From assembly GCA_013360745.1 (NCBI GenBank), contig JABWBA010000011.1:1-63936 (forward strand): 63,936 nt of DNA, given 5' to 3'. Below are positions 9,498 to 19,873 of the stretch, piece by piece; position 1 is the stretch's first letter; each line of letters opens with the position of its first letter. The stretch is from Chthonomonadales bacterium. Its GTDB lineage: Bacteria; Armatimonadota; Chthonomonadetes; Chthonomonadales; CAJBBX01. A model generated the notes under the pieces. It worked only from the letters and a program-made list of their open reading frames with translations, was not told the DNA's origin and searched no databases. The position numbers and the translations under genes were made by a program.

Positions 9498-11104
9498 AGC
9501 GTAGGATCGAACTATACGACACTACTCTCCGAGATGGCGCCCAGACGGAAGGAGTCAGCTTCTCCGTCGCCGATAAGCTACGGATCGCCCGTCGACTGGA
9601 TGAGTTCGGCCTGGACTATATCGAAGCCGGCTGGCCCGGTTCCAACCCGAAGGATATCGAGACCTACGAAGCGCTTCGAGGCAGTCGATTTGTCCACGCC
9701 AGACTCTGTGCGTTCGGATCGACACGCAGGCCGCAGACCCATGCCGCAGACGATCCACTGCTTCAGATTTTGATCGCTTCTGGCGCGCCCGTCATTACGA
9801 TCTTCGGCAAGACCTGGGACTTTCATGTCACGCACGCACTCCGGACAACACTGAACGAGAACCTTGCCATGATCCGAGACTCGGTTGGGTTTCTGGCCCA
9901 ACACGCCGAGGTCATCTTCGACGCCGAGCACTTCTTCGATGGCTTCAAAGCCAATCCGCGTTATGCGCTCGAATGTCTCAAAGCCGCTGAGGAGGCCGGA
10001 GCGCGCGTGGTCGTTCTTTGCGACACCAACGGCGGCACGCTCCCGGATCGTGTGGCTGAGGCCACGCATCGCGCTCTGGAAGCGCTTTCCTGTAACGTGG
10101 GTATCCACGCCCACGACGATAGCGGTTGCGCGGTCGCCAACAGCCTCGCGGCAGTGATGGCCGGAGCTTCGCATGTTCAGGGAACCATCAACGGCCTCGG
10201 CGAGCGCTGCGGCAATGCGAACCTCTGCACTCTGGCGGCGAACCTCCGATATAAACTCGACATGGACATCCTCCAGACGGATTCACTGGCACACCTTACA
10301 GCCATCTCTCAGTTCGTGGACGAGGTTGCCAATCTCCACCGCAATGATCGCCTGCCCTATGTGGGCCGATCCGCATTCGCCCACAAGGCAGGCATGCATG
10401 TCGATGCGGTCACCAAGCATAGCTCGATGTACGAACACATCGATCCACGTTCGGTGGGCAACACACAGCGCATCCTGGTCTCTGAACTCTCTGGAGGCGC
10501 CACTGTGGCCAGCAAAGCCATGCTCCGGGCCATGGACGTGACGAAGAGATCACCGGAAGCTCGCCACCTGCTGAAGCGGATAGCCGAGATGGAACATGAC
10601 GGATACTCCTTCGAAGGAGCAGAAGCTTCCTTTGAACTGCTTCTGATGGAAACCGCCGGTGAATGCCGACATATCTGCGATATTGAAGGGTTTCGAGTGA
10701 TTGTGGAGAAACGGGGCAACGGCGAGCCCACGACGGAGGCAACGGTCAAGCTTCGTATCGGCGACGAGGAGAGGCTCACCGTCGCGGAAGGCGATGGTCC
10801 AGTCCATGCCCTCGATCAGGCGCTTCGTAAGGCGCTGCGCCGCGCCTATCCTGAGCTCGAGCACATCAGGCTAACGGATTTCAAAGTGCGCGTGGTCAAC
10901 GTTCGCGAAGGAACGGCAGCGCGCGTCCGCACGATGGTGGAATCACGACAGGGCGAACGTTCGTGGTCGACGGTCGGTGTCTCCACCAATATGATCGAGG
11001 CAAGCTGGCATGCTCTAGTGGACAGTATCCGTTACGGTCTGATGCTTCCTCCCGAATCCTCTGATAACCCGACCTATTCGGCCGACGCACCGTCAACGAG
11101 CTAA
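9494..11104 (+). CDS. cimA: Citramalate synthase
   Basis: Condenses acetyl-CoA and pyruvate to citramalate, opening a threonine-independent route to isoleucine. It belongs to the LeuA-like family: TIM barrel starting YDTTLRDGAQTEGVSFSVAD, metal-binding HAHDDSGCAVANSLA and NGLGERCGNANL, then the C-terminal LeuA-type regulatory domain (about 400-520). The motifs TLRDGAQTEG and IFGKTWDFHV match the CimA rather than the LeuA branch, as does the 536-residue length. Its ATG overlaps the PII stop by four bases. It feeds the LeuCD isomerase encoded just upstream. Confidence 0.95.
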   Translation: MKRRIELYDTTLRDGAQTEGVSFSVADKLRIARRLDEFGLDYIEAGWPGSNPKDIETYEALRGSRFVHARLCAFGSTRRPQTHAADDPLLQILIASGAPVITIFGKTWDFHVTHALRTTLNENLAMIRDSVGFLAQHAEVIFDAEHFFDGFKANPRYALECLKAAEEAGARVVVLCDTNGGTLPDRVAEATHRALEALSCNVGIHAHDDSGCAVANSLAAVMAGASHVQGTINGLGERCGNANLCTLAANLRYKLDMDILQTDSLAHLTAISQFVDEVANLHRNDRLPYVGRSAFAHKAGMHVDAVTKHSSMYEHIDPRSVGNTQRILVSELSGGATVASKAMLRAMDVTKRSPEARHLLKRIAEMEHDGYSFEGAEASFELLLMETAGECRHICDIEGFRVIVEKRGNGEPTTEATVKLRIGDEERLTVAEGDGPVHALDQALRKALRRAYPELEHIRLTDFKVRVVNVREGTAARVRTMVESRQGERSWSTVGVSTNMIEASWHALVDSIRYGLMLPPESSDNPTYSADAPSTS

Positions 11105-11115
11105 GGGAAGCAATA

Positions 11116-12453
11116 TTGCGCCGCAACACCCCCGCTGGCTTGACCATCGCCGCAATCGACCCTTCCGGCGCGGCCGCCTGGGCGGGGCTCCAATCCGGCG
11201 ATATGGTCCTGCGCGTCAACGGCCACGAAGTTGCCGACGAACTCGATGTGCGGTTCTATTCCTCGGACTCCGATGCGGTGTTCGAGATCATGCGCAACAA
11301 CGAGATGATGTCCGTTACCCTGGAGACGGGCGAAGGACCGCTCGGCATCGAGTTCGCCGACTTGCTCGCCGATGGCGTCCACACCTGCAGCAATCGCTGC
11401 GTCTTCTGCTTCGTGCATCAGATGCCGAAGCGAATGCGGCGATCCCTCTACTTGATGGACGACGATTATCGCCTCTCCTTCGTACACGGCAACTATATCA
11501 CCCTGACCAATCTGTCGACGGCTGAGTTCGACCGGATCATCGAGCAACGCCTATCGCCGCTGTATGTCAGCGTGCACGCCACGGATCCGGAGATACGCGG
11601 TCGATTACTCGGCCAGAGAACCGATACGCCGATTCTGCCGCCCCTCCAACGCCTCGCCGAGTCCCGCATAGATGTACACGCACAGATCGTACTCTGTCCA
11701 GGATTGAACGACGGTGTGATCTTAGATAGGACACTCGACGATCTTACCGCTCTTCATCCGGCGGTTTCGGGCCTTCGCTCCGGCGTACACTCGGTAGCGA
11801 TCGTTCCCGTTGGCATAACCCGCTACCGTGATCGTCTCAGTGAGATAACGCCACCCACGCAGGGCTATAGCCGCACGCTGATCCAGGATATGCGCCCAAG
11901 AGGGGCGATGATGGAGAAAACCCTTGGGACACGCTTCGCCTGGCTGTCGGACGAGTGGTACTACATCGCCCAGAAGGAGGTGCCGGGCCTGAGGCATTAC
12001 GAAGGGTTTCCTCAGCTTGAGGATGGTGTCGGAACAACGCGATTGTTCATCGAGGAGATCAAGCGCCTCAAGCGCCGCCTTCCCGACAAGGCTCCGCAAA
12101 CAGTATCCGGGACGGTCGTTACTGGGGCGCTGGCGGCAGCCTCGGTAGATCGATTGGTCCAGGCGCTCAACGAAGTCGAGGGCGTCGACCTCAAGCTCAT
12201 GACGGTGCCCAATCACTGGTTCGGCGGGACGATCAGTGCAACCGGGCTCCTGACTGCTGATGACATCGCCCGCAACGCCCAGGAGATCGATGCGCCGCCG
12301 CCCCTCTGGATTCCGGATGTATGTCTCCGACACGGAGAGCGGGTTTTCCTCGATGACGTGACTCCGGACGATCTCGCCAGCCGCACAGGCTATGGTATCC
12401 ATATCGTTCCGAACAATCCCGTTGGCTTTGCCTCAGTTCTGGGCTTGACTTGA
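11116..12453 (+). CDS. DUF512 protein with PDZ and radical-SAM-like iron-sulfur domain
   Basis: N-terminal PDZ-like segment (residues 5-65, AAWAGLQSGDMVLRVNGHEV), then a cysteine cluster CSNRCVFCF (C-x3-C-x2-C) typical of radical SAM iron-sulfur sites, a barrel-like middle and a C-terminal DUF512 region. This matches a family described as putative iron-sulfur oxidoreductases in cyanobacteria and Firmicutes; no reaction is established. The TTG start at 11116 has AAGGGAAG upstream. It follows cimA after eleven bases and is probably in the same transcript. Confidence 0.85.
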   Translation: MRRNTPAGLTIAAIDPSGAAAWAGLQSGDMVLRVNGHEVADELDVRFYSSDSDAVFEIMRNNEMMSVTLETGEGPLGIEFADLLADGVHTCSNRCVFCFVHQMPKRMRRSLYLMDDDYRLSFVHGNYITLTNLSTAEFDRIIEQRLSPLYVSVHATDPEIRGRLLGQRTDTPILPPLQRLAESRIDVHAQIVLCPGLNDGVILDRTLDDLTALHPAVSGLRSGVHSVAIVPVGITRYRDRLSEITPPTQGYSRTLIQDMRPRGAMMEKTLGTRFAWLSDEWYYIAQKEVPGLRHYEGFPQLEDGVGTTRLFIEEIKRLKRRLPDKAPQTVSGTVVTGALAAASVDRLVQALNEVEGVDLKLMTVPNHWFGGTISATGLLTADDIARNAQEIDAPPPLWIPDVCLRHGERVFLDDVTPDDLASRTGYGIHIVPNNPVGFASVLGLT

Positions 12454-12474
12454 CAACGCCGCATAGGCTAAACT
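12445..12474 (+). promoter_or_regulatory. Putative promoter of the NlpC/P60 gene
   Basis: TTGACT at 12445-12450 and TAAACT at 12469-12474 with 18 bp spacing, overlapping the end of the DUF512 gene. A better -35 (TTGACA, 12450-12455) lies five bases later but has poor spacing to this -10. Transcription would start near 12481, about 100 bases before the gene. Confidence 0.45.
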
Positions 12475-12580
12475 GCCGTCTATCGGGATGATGTATCACT
12501 ATCGTTCCGATTGATCCAGCGTAGGCAAAGAGCTCGCCGCAGCCATTGCCGACGCAACGCCACGGAAGGAAGAGGGAAGG

Positions 12581-13888
12581 ATGTATTCCCGCCGACTTCG
12601 CTGGGCGCTGATTAGCGTCGCGGCTTTATCCGGGCTGATGCTCGGACCTCACGCGGAAGCCACTCGTACAATCACGATCGGCCCGACTACCACTCTCGAC
12701 GGACTTGCACGGCGTTACAACGTTCCCAAGCGGGACATCGCACGGGCAAACGGAATCGACGTCGATGCACTCCTTATCGACGGACGCAGGCTGATCATAC
12801 CGGATCCGCCGGCAGCCGTCCATCTCCCGGAGATAACCTCGCAACAGGCCTCCATTAAGGGCAATCGCGTCGCCCTACGAAGCGGTCCAGGTACCACATT
12901 CCATCGCCTATGTTTGCGCGACCATGGCGCAGCGATAATCGTCACGGCCCGCAAGGGCGATTGGGTACAGGTCAAAGCGGACGAGGATGTTCGTGGATGG
13001 GTTCGGTCGGACTTTATCACGCTCCATGGCCCTGGAGCTCCGCCCTCAAAGCAGGTGGCACGCAAACCCGGCTCGACGACGAAAAAGACCGCCTCCGCAA
13101 ACCGTACATCGCTGTCATCGTCGGATCTGCCCGTGCGTCGAGTAATCAAAGGCGATCGCATCAGTGTACGTTCTGGCGCTAAAACCTCCGCGAAACGGAT
13201 TGCTCTTGTCGACGATGGCAAGCAGGTCACGGTAGTGGCCCGAGCTGGCGACTGGTGCAAGGTTCGATGCGCCGGGGGGACGGTTGGATGGGTCCTGGGG
13301 TCGTATGTGTCCAATCGTTCGCGAACCGGGATAACGCCCCAACAAGCTGTTGCCGCAGTCACCCATCAATCGACCACACGCCGCACAGCACGCTCTACCG
13401 TCTCCAAAACCCGGAAGACGGCCTCAAGCCAGCGTCGTAAGACCGCATCGACGTCCGGCCAACAGCGCAAGAAGGGCTCATCCTCCGTCGCCGCTTCCGA
13501 CACGGCTCATCGCTCCAGCGCGGGCAGCCCGTCTGTGGTTCGCACTGCCTATGCGTATCGCGGAGCGCGGTACCGCTATGGGGGCGCTTCGCGCGGTGGA
13601 TTTGACTGTTCAGGCTTTACCTCCTACGTATACCGCAAGCAGGGTGTTTCCCTGCCTCACAGCGCAGCGGCTCAATCGAGGATCGGCAAGAAAGTGGCGA
13701 AAAGCGCTTTGAAGGCCGGAGATCTGGTGTTTTTCGCCACTACGGGCCGGGGAGTCTCTCATGTCGGGATCTATTCCGGCAACGGGCGATTCATCCATGC
13801 ATCGTCGGCGAGAGGCCGCGTTCGTGAGGACTCGTTGAACAGCGGGTATTACAGCGAACGCTACCGTGGGGCACGGCGCGTGAAGTAG
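12581..13888 (+). CDS. Secreted cell-wall hydrolase: LysM, two SH3, NlpC/P60
   Basis: Signal peptide (residues 1-28, ending near HAEA), one LysM-like peptidoglycan-binding motif (TLDGLARRYNVPKRDIARAN), two bacterial SH3 repeats (about 88-148 and 183-245), a basic Ser/Thr/Lys-rich linker (250-315), and a C-terminal NlpC/P60 peptidase. The catalytic triad is visible: Cys343 in FDCSGF, His394 in SHVGIY and His406 in IHASS. It probably cleaves peptide cross-links in periplasmic peptidoglycan. A strong purine-rich Shine-Dalgarno precedes the ATG. Confidence 0.93.
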   Translation: MYSRRLRWALISVAALSGLMLGPHAEATRTITIGPTTTLDGLARRYNVPKRDIARANGIDVDALLIDGRRLIIPDPPAAVHLPEITSQQASIKGNRVALRSGPGTTFHRLCLRDHGAAIIVTARKGDWVQVKADEDVRGWVRSDFITLHGPGAPPSKQVARKPGSTTKKTASANRTSLSSSDLPVRRVIKGDRISVRSGAKTSAKRIALVDDGKQVTVVARAGDWCKVRCAGGTVGWVLGSYVSNRSRTGITPQQAVAAVTHQSTTRRTARSTVSKTRKTASSQRRKTASTSGQQRKKGSSSVAASDTAHRSSAGSPSVVRTAYAYRGARYRYGGASRGGFDCSGFTSYVYRKQGVSLPHSAAAQSRIGKKVAKSALKAGDLVFFATTGRGVSHVGIYSGNGRFIHASSARGRVREDSLNSGYYSERYRGARRVK

Positions 13889-13903
13889 AGCGGACCGTAC
13901 GCC

Positions 13904-13933
13904 TTGTCTGAGGCGGCTAAAAACTGCTACACT
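13904..13933 (+). promoter_or_regulatory. Promoter of atpD-atpC
   Basis: TTGTCT at 13904-13909 and TACACT at 13928-13933, 18 bp apart, with an extended -10 (TGC immediately before TACACT). Transcription would start near 13940, about 75 bases before atpD, giving this pair its own promoter. Confidence 0.6.
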
Positions 13934-13966
13934 TTGTTCTGCATGGCGCAAGCCAGACACTCGCGA

Positions 13967-13991
13967 AGCGGGGAGCCACAAGCTCCCCGCT
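13967..13991 (+). other. Perfect hairpin in the atpD 5' leader
   Basis: AGCGGGGAGC (13967-13976) pairs perfectly with GCTCCCCGCT (13982-13991) around a 5-base loop. No T-run follows, so it is not a simple terminator. It ends only eight bases before the atpD AAGGAG, and could affect mRNA stability or translation. Confidence 0.6.
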
Positions 13992-13999
13992 CTTCATGA

Positions 14000-15412
<1,413 letters not shown>

Positions 15413-15421
15413 TACACAACC

Positions 15422-15832
15422 ATGTCCACCTTCTCCCTGGAAATCGTGACGCCGGAGCGAGTCGTCTTTCGCGGTGTCGTTCGTTCAGTTCAGCTTCCTG
15501 GCGAACAAGGTTCCTTTGGTGTTCTGGCCCGACATGCGCCGATGATCGCGGGACTTGCAGCTGGCGCTATTCGTGTGGTCCACGAGAACGGTGATGTCGA
15601 ACGGATCGCTACCTCTGGCGGATTCGCTGAGGTACGCGCCACGCAAGTGCTCGTCCTCGCCGATACCGCCGAGCGTGCGAAGGACATCGATATCGCTCGG
15701 GTCGAAGCCGCCATTGCGCAGGCCAAGGCACGACTTCTGGAAGGCGGCGCCAGCGCCTACGAAGAGGCCCAGGAGGCCCTGAAACGGGCAACGGCGCGGA
15801 TGAACGTCGTCCGGCAACAGGAAGGCATGTAA
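15422..15832 (+). CDS. atpC: F1F0 ATP synthase, epsilon subunit
   Basis: Central-stalk regulatory subunit. The N-terminal beta-sandwich is clear (FSLEIVTPERVVFRGVVRSV, PGEQGSFGVLARHAPMIAGL) and the C-terminal helical hairpin (ARVEAAIAQAKARL...EEAQEALKRATARMN) completes a full-length 136-residue protein. It is the last gene of the pair and a strong hairpin follows. Confidence 0.95.
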   Translation: MSTFSLEIVTPERVVFRGVVRSVQLPGEQGSFGVLARHAPMIAGLAAGAIRVVHENGDVERIATSGGFAEVRATQVLVLADTAERAKDIDIARVEAAIAQAKARLLEGGASAYEEAQEALKRATARMNVVRQQEGM

Positions 15833-15868
15833 GCGTATCGCCTGCTGCTCAATACGCCCAACAACACG

Positions 15869-15905
15869 ATCAGGGCAGGCCCTCGAAGAGATGGCCTGCC
15901 CTGAT
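15869..15905. terminator. Bidirectional hairpin between atpC and gspD
   Basis: A perfect 13-bp stem (15869-15881 with 15893-15905) and an 11-base loop lie between the convergent atpC and gspD genes. The GC-rich stem lacks a long T-run on either side, but its place between convergent stops fits a terminator for both. Confidence 0.75.
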
Positions 15906-15942
15906 GATTCCGCTCGTTCGGCACGATCGGCGTATCGGGAGG

Positions 15943-18900
15943 TTACTTCTTAATCGGATCTCCTGTACCGGGTGCGCCGGATTTCTCGTCGGCTGGCGGC
16001 GGAGTCTGAGAACCCTCTGGGTGGCCGCCTTGCTGCTTGAGCTCCGAGCGTTCCCGATCCAGGCTCGGCACCAGTTTGCGAACGCGCTTCGATACGTCAT
16101 CGGTCATCGCGCGGGCGGAGGCATCGCCAGAGACCACGTGCGGCACCAGGAAGATCATCAGCTCTGTTTTTTCCGTCGTCGTCGCGGTGGAGCGGAAGAG
16201 ACTCCCCAGAATCGGGATGTCGCCAAGCAGCGGTATCTTATCGACCCGGGTGTTCTTGCTATCGCGCATCAGGCCCGCGAGAGCAACCATTTCGCCGTCA
16301 CGCACACTGATCGAGGTATCCGTATTGCGTTCAGACGTCCTTGGCGCCAGAATGCTGGTCGCTCGGCCGTTGCTATCGACGCTGCTCTGCATGGTATCGA
16401 AACCGAGGAGCTCGCTAGCCGTGGCCACCACATCAATCGTGACCAGGCCATCGGCAGTGATGCGGGGTGTAACGTCCAGGGTAATGCCGACGTCGATCCA
16501 GTCATAGGTAACACTGGAGCCGAGATTCAGCCCGCCCGTGAACGAACTAGTAGCATAAGGTACCCGTGTCACGACGGAGACGGTGGCCTGCTGGTTATTG
16601 GACGTGAACACGCGAGGCGTCGACAGGATATGCACCCGGTTATCGCTGTTCAGAGCCTGGGCCAGGGCCGTGAACTTCTCGCTCGCGACGCCATACTGAA
16701 CACCCGGCGTAATCGGTGACGCGATGTTGGCTGAGGTCGATCCTGCAGAGCCGAGTGGAAAGCTCGAGTTGCCTTTCTGCGTAATCGAGGAACCGAATAG
16801 TTTGCCGATGCCCTGAGCGTCGAACTGGAAGCCCAGTTTCTGGGAGGCGTTCACGCTCGCTTCTGCGATCACGACCTCGATCATGACCTGCTGCGGGACC
16901 ATATCGAGCTGACCGATGATCCGACGAAGCTCTTCGATCGTATCGGGCGTCGTCGTAACGATCAGGCTATTGCTCGCGGGGTCTGCGGCGATGTTGACGT
17001 TATCGCGGAACTGCAATAGGTTGACAAAATCGCCCGATTGACCACGGCCATAGAGCTGTGCCTGCTGCTGCTGCTGCCCACCGCGCTGTCCACCCTGTCG
17101 CCCGCCCTGATCAAAGAAGAACTGTCGCGTCTGCTCGGCAGCCTCTTGCTCTACCAGGGCCTCCACATCTGGCACGAATCCCTGCGGAGTGAGAGAGCCC
17201 GGGATCGTCTCCGGGGCCGCACGGCCGCCAGAGCGCATACCGCCGCCAGTCGGGGTGCGGCCGTTGTTCGTCTGGCGCCGCTGGATATTCTGACGCTGAT
17301 TCGATCGGTTTTGGACGCCGAACGGATTGAACATCCCCCCGCCGAACTGGCTCGACGAGCTGCCGGTCATACCGGTACCGAATGCCCGCCCGAGGATAAC
17401 CTCAAGATCCGCCGCCTGGGCGTTCTTCAGCGGGATGACGAAAGTGGTCGTTTCCAGAGGAACGTCAACGTCGAGCGCGGCAATCATCTCGTCGATCCGG
17501 GCGCTCCGCTCTGCGGTTGCAGTGATGATCAACGAGTTCGTACGTGCGTCCGCAACGACCTTGGCAAATGGGTCCGAACTGGATTGACCGCGACCCGTAT
17601 TCCCACCTCCACCGAAGATTCGCTGCATAAACGAAGCGCCGGAGCTCTGGCGGGAGGTCCGCGCTGAGGCGGCTTCGGAAAGCACAGAGGAAATCGTATC
17701 GGCAACATCGACCGCGTTGGCGTACTTCATCTTGACGATCCTCGTCACTAGCGCCGTAGCTTCCTGGTCGTCAAGGCTATTGATCAACTGTTCGACACGG
17801 GCCATATTCTCCTTGGAGGAGACGACAAGCACCGAGTTCGTACGGGTATCCGCTACAGCAACGATGGCGGTACGTTCCTGCCCCGTAGGCATCGGCTGTC
17901 CGCCCGGTTGGCCTGGCATTCCGGGCGGCATCCCTGGCTGTCCCGGGTTCATGCCTCCTTGATTGCGGCCCGATCCTCGGGAATAGACCTGCCGGAACAG
18001 GGTGTTGATCGCATCGGCCACATCGGTCGCATCGGAGTACGATAACCGAAACATACGGAGTTCGTTATTGCTGGCTGCTTTGTCAAGGAGCTTGACCAGT
18101 TCTGCGATCCGCTTGACGTTCGTGGCCGTATCGGTAACCACGAGAGCGTTCGTTCCGGCGCTGCCTACCATGCTGGCGCCTTTGTTGATCAGGGACTGCA
18201 GTTCGCGGGATAGCGATGCCGCGTCGACATTTTCTATCGGGATCACCTGCGTAATCACCTGCCCCTGAGCCGTATCCGGGGTGACGCCGCCTTCAGGCCC
18301 TCCAAGCAACGGGGTGCTCTGTACCGCACGATCAAGAGGAACGATTTTCAGGATCGTTGTCTCGCCGCGCTTCTCGATCTGACCGCTGTACCCGCGAACT
18401 TCGAGAGTGGATTGCAGGACCTGAAAGGCCTGATCCAGCGTCAGGGCCTTGGGACTGATGATCGTCACCGGACCCGTCAACGCCGCATCGGGCACGATCT
18501 GCCAACCGGTAGCCATCGCAAAGAACTTCAGGACGTTGCCGATATCAGAACCGCGAAAGTCCATCGTAATCGTAGATCCGCTGGTGGGGAGAGCCGTTCC
18601 GCCCTGGCGATTCCCCCATCGACTGGCCCTGGATGCGCCGTTGTCACCACCTTGTTGCGGCGGTGTCTGCTGACCGCCCTGCGTTGGCGGAGGCGTCTGC
18701 TGTCCGTCCTGCGTTGGCGGCGGAGTCTGCTTACCGTCCTGCGTTGGCGGCGGAGTCTGCTTGTCGTCCTGCGTTGGCGGCGGCGTCTGCTGTCCGTCCT
18801 GCGTTGGCGGCGGCGTCTGCTTGTCGTCCTGCGCCTGACTCAGTTCACCGAGTCGAGTATCTGGTGTTCGCCCGGAATCGATGGCGCATGTCCGCGTCGT

Positions 18901-19038
18901 GTCCTTCCCAGCCCTGGCCCCGGCCCATTCGTTCAGCGCCGGCGACGTACCGTACGCTTGCCCGGGTGCCGGTGTAACGAACAACATGATGCCCAACGCG
19001 GTGTACGCGATACCAGGTAATCTAAGCGCACTTGCCAT
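15943..19038 (-). CDS. gspD: Type II secretion outer-membrane secretin
   Basis: Forms the outer-membrane channel of the secretion machine. Signal peptide, a Pro/Thr/Gln-rich repeat linker, an N0 domain (DFRGSDIGNVLKFFAMATGW), several N1-N3 type ring domains (for example DVADAINTLFRQV, DVADTISSVLSE, ALVVTDTATNVKRIAELV), then the C-terminal secretin core (MIEVVIAEASVNASQKLGF, VPLLGD-like IPLLGDIPILGSLFRS). Gly/Pro/Met and Gln-rich inserts interrupt the ring domains. I prefer the ATG at 19038, nine bases after AGGAG; the ATG at 19044 is only three bases from it. At about 1030 residues it is long for the family. Last gene of the gsp operon. Confidence 0.95.
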   Translation of the reverse strand: MASALRLPGIAYTALGIMLFVTPAPGQAYGTSPALNEWAGARAGKDTTRTCAIDSGRTPDTRLGELSQAQDDKQTPPPTQDGQQTPPPTQDDKQTPPPTQDGKQTPPPTQDGQQTPPPTQGGQQTPPQQGGDNGASRASRWGNRQGGTALPTSGSTITMDFRGSDIGNVLKFFAMATGWQIVPDAALTGPVTIISPKALTLDQAFQVLQSTLEVRGYSGQIEKRGETTILKIVPLDRAVQSTPLLGGPEGGVTPDTAQGQVITQVIPIENVDAASLSRELQSLINKGASMVGSAGTNALVVTDTATNVKRIAELVKLLDKAASNNELRMFRLSYSDATDVADAINTLFRQVYSRGSGRNQGGMNPGQPGMPPGMPGQPGGQPMPTGQERTAIVAVADTRTNSVLVVSSKENMARVEQLINSLDDQEATALVTRIVKMKYANAVDVADTISSVLSEAASARTSRQSSGASFMQRIFGGGGNTGRGQSSSDPFAKVVADARTNSLIITATAERSARIDEMIAALDVDVPLETTTFVIPLKNAQAADLEVILGRAFGTGMTGSSSSQFGGGMFNPFGVQNRSNQRQNIQRRQTNNGRTPTGGGMRSGGRAAPETIPGSLTPQGFVPDVEALVEQEAAEQTRQFFFDQGGRQGGQRGGQQQQQAQLYGRGQSGDFVNLLQFRDNVNIAADPASNSLIVTTTPDTIEELRRIIGQLDMVPQQVMIEVVIAEASVNASQKLGFQFDAQGIGKLFGSSITQKGNSSFPLGSAGSTSANIASPITPGVQYGVASEKFTALAQALNSDNRVHILSTPRVFTSNNQQATVSVVTRVPYATSSFTGGLNLGSSVTYDWIDVGITLDVTPRITADGLVTIDVVATASELLGFDTMQSSVDSNGRATSILAPRTSERNTDTSISVRDGEMVALAGLMRDSKNTRVDKIPLLGDIPILGSLFRSTATTTEKTELMIFLVPHVVSGDASARAMTDDVSKRVRKLVPSLDRERSELKQQGGHPEGSQTPPPADEKSGAPGTGDPIKK
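18661..18833 (-). repeat. 30-bp tandem repeats inside gspD
   Basis: Nearly six in-phase copies of a 30-bp unit, each carrying GCGTTGGCGG on the plus strand, encode the decapeptide-type repeat (T)QDGQQTPPP / QDDKQTPPP after the signal peptide. Units differ by one to four bases, so the array is likely to change copy number by slippage without breaking the frame. Confidence 0.9.
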
Positions 19039-19066
19039 TAGCATAATCTCCTGTCTGGCGCCGGGC

Positions 19067-19873
19067 TCAGAAGAACCGGCGGCGGCGCTCCCCGCCCCGC
19101 TCGAAGGACCGGTTCATCCATCGATTTCTCATATCCTGCATCTGTTCGGGGCTCATACCCTGGAAGCGTTGCTGCATACGGGACTGGAAGTCGGCCGGCA
19201 TACCCGGAAAACCCCCGGGCGCACCGCTCATCCCGGGCATGCCCGGAGTACCTCCCGGACGGCCCGCACCCGGGCCGAACTGGCCTTGTTGAGGCTGCTG
19301 GGTAAGGTATGCAGCATCCTTGTCGAGAGGCGTCAAACTGAAGTCCTCGGTCTTGCTCAGAGTACGAGGCCTCCCTGCTATCGTGAGAGTAACGCCGCGT
19401 TCGGTTACCTCTGTTACGGTCCCACCGAGAAGCTGATCCCCGACCTTCAGATAGGTTCCTTCCTTGGTCTTGCTGTTCTCGACGAGAGCCATGGGCTGAC
19501 CGCCCATCACGATCGTACCGGTGTACGCGTAATCTACGAAGGGATCGATGACCGCGGGCTCTACCGGCGCCGGCGGCGTCGTTGGGAGCGAGGGAGTGAT
19601 GACAGGCGTTGGAACTGCCGGCGGCGAGCCGAAGATATCGGCCCGAACTCCGGCTGTATAGTAACTGAGCGGTTTCCGTTGCGCCGCCTTCACCTCGGTC
19701 TGACCGGCCGAGTTTTTCCGCGATGCGTCGCGCTTGCCCGTTGTATTCCTGGCGCTGGGTCTCGGCTGAGCGAGGAGCGCTGCCGTAAGAGCTATAGCGC
19801 AGCCCAGGGCGATGATCGCGCCCCAGCGCCCTCGTCCTGTTGTTACGGTGCGTCGAACCGATCGCTTCTTCAT
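19067..19873 (-). CDS. gspC: Type II secretion inner-membrane protein GspC/PilP-like
   Basis: Short cytoplasmic N-terminus, one membrane segment (residues 17-36, WGAIIALGCAIALTAALLA), a periplasmic linker, and a small beta domain (about 110-175, YTGTIVMGGQPMALVENSKTKEGTYLKVGDQL) resembling the GspC homology region/PilP that connects inner-membrane platform and secretin. The tail is rich in Gly, Pro, Met and then Arg. It overlaps gspM by four bases and lies directly before gspD, the expected partner. Assignment to GspC rather than PilP follows the operon. Confidence 0.75.
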   Translation of the reverse strand: MKKRSVRRTVTTGRGRWGAIIALGCAIALTAALLAQPRPSARNTTGKRDASRKNSAGQTEVKAAQRKPLSYYTAGVRADIFGSPPAVPTPVITPSLPTTPPAPVEPAVIDPFVDYAYTGTIVMGGQPMALVENSKTKEGTYLKVGDQLLGGTVTEVTERGVTLTIAGRPRTLSKTEDFSLTPLDKDAAYLTQQPQQGQFGPGAGRPGGTPGMPGMSGAPGGFPGMPADFQSRMQQRFQGMSPEQMQDMRNRWMNRSFERGGERRRRFF

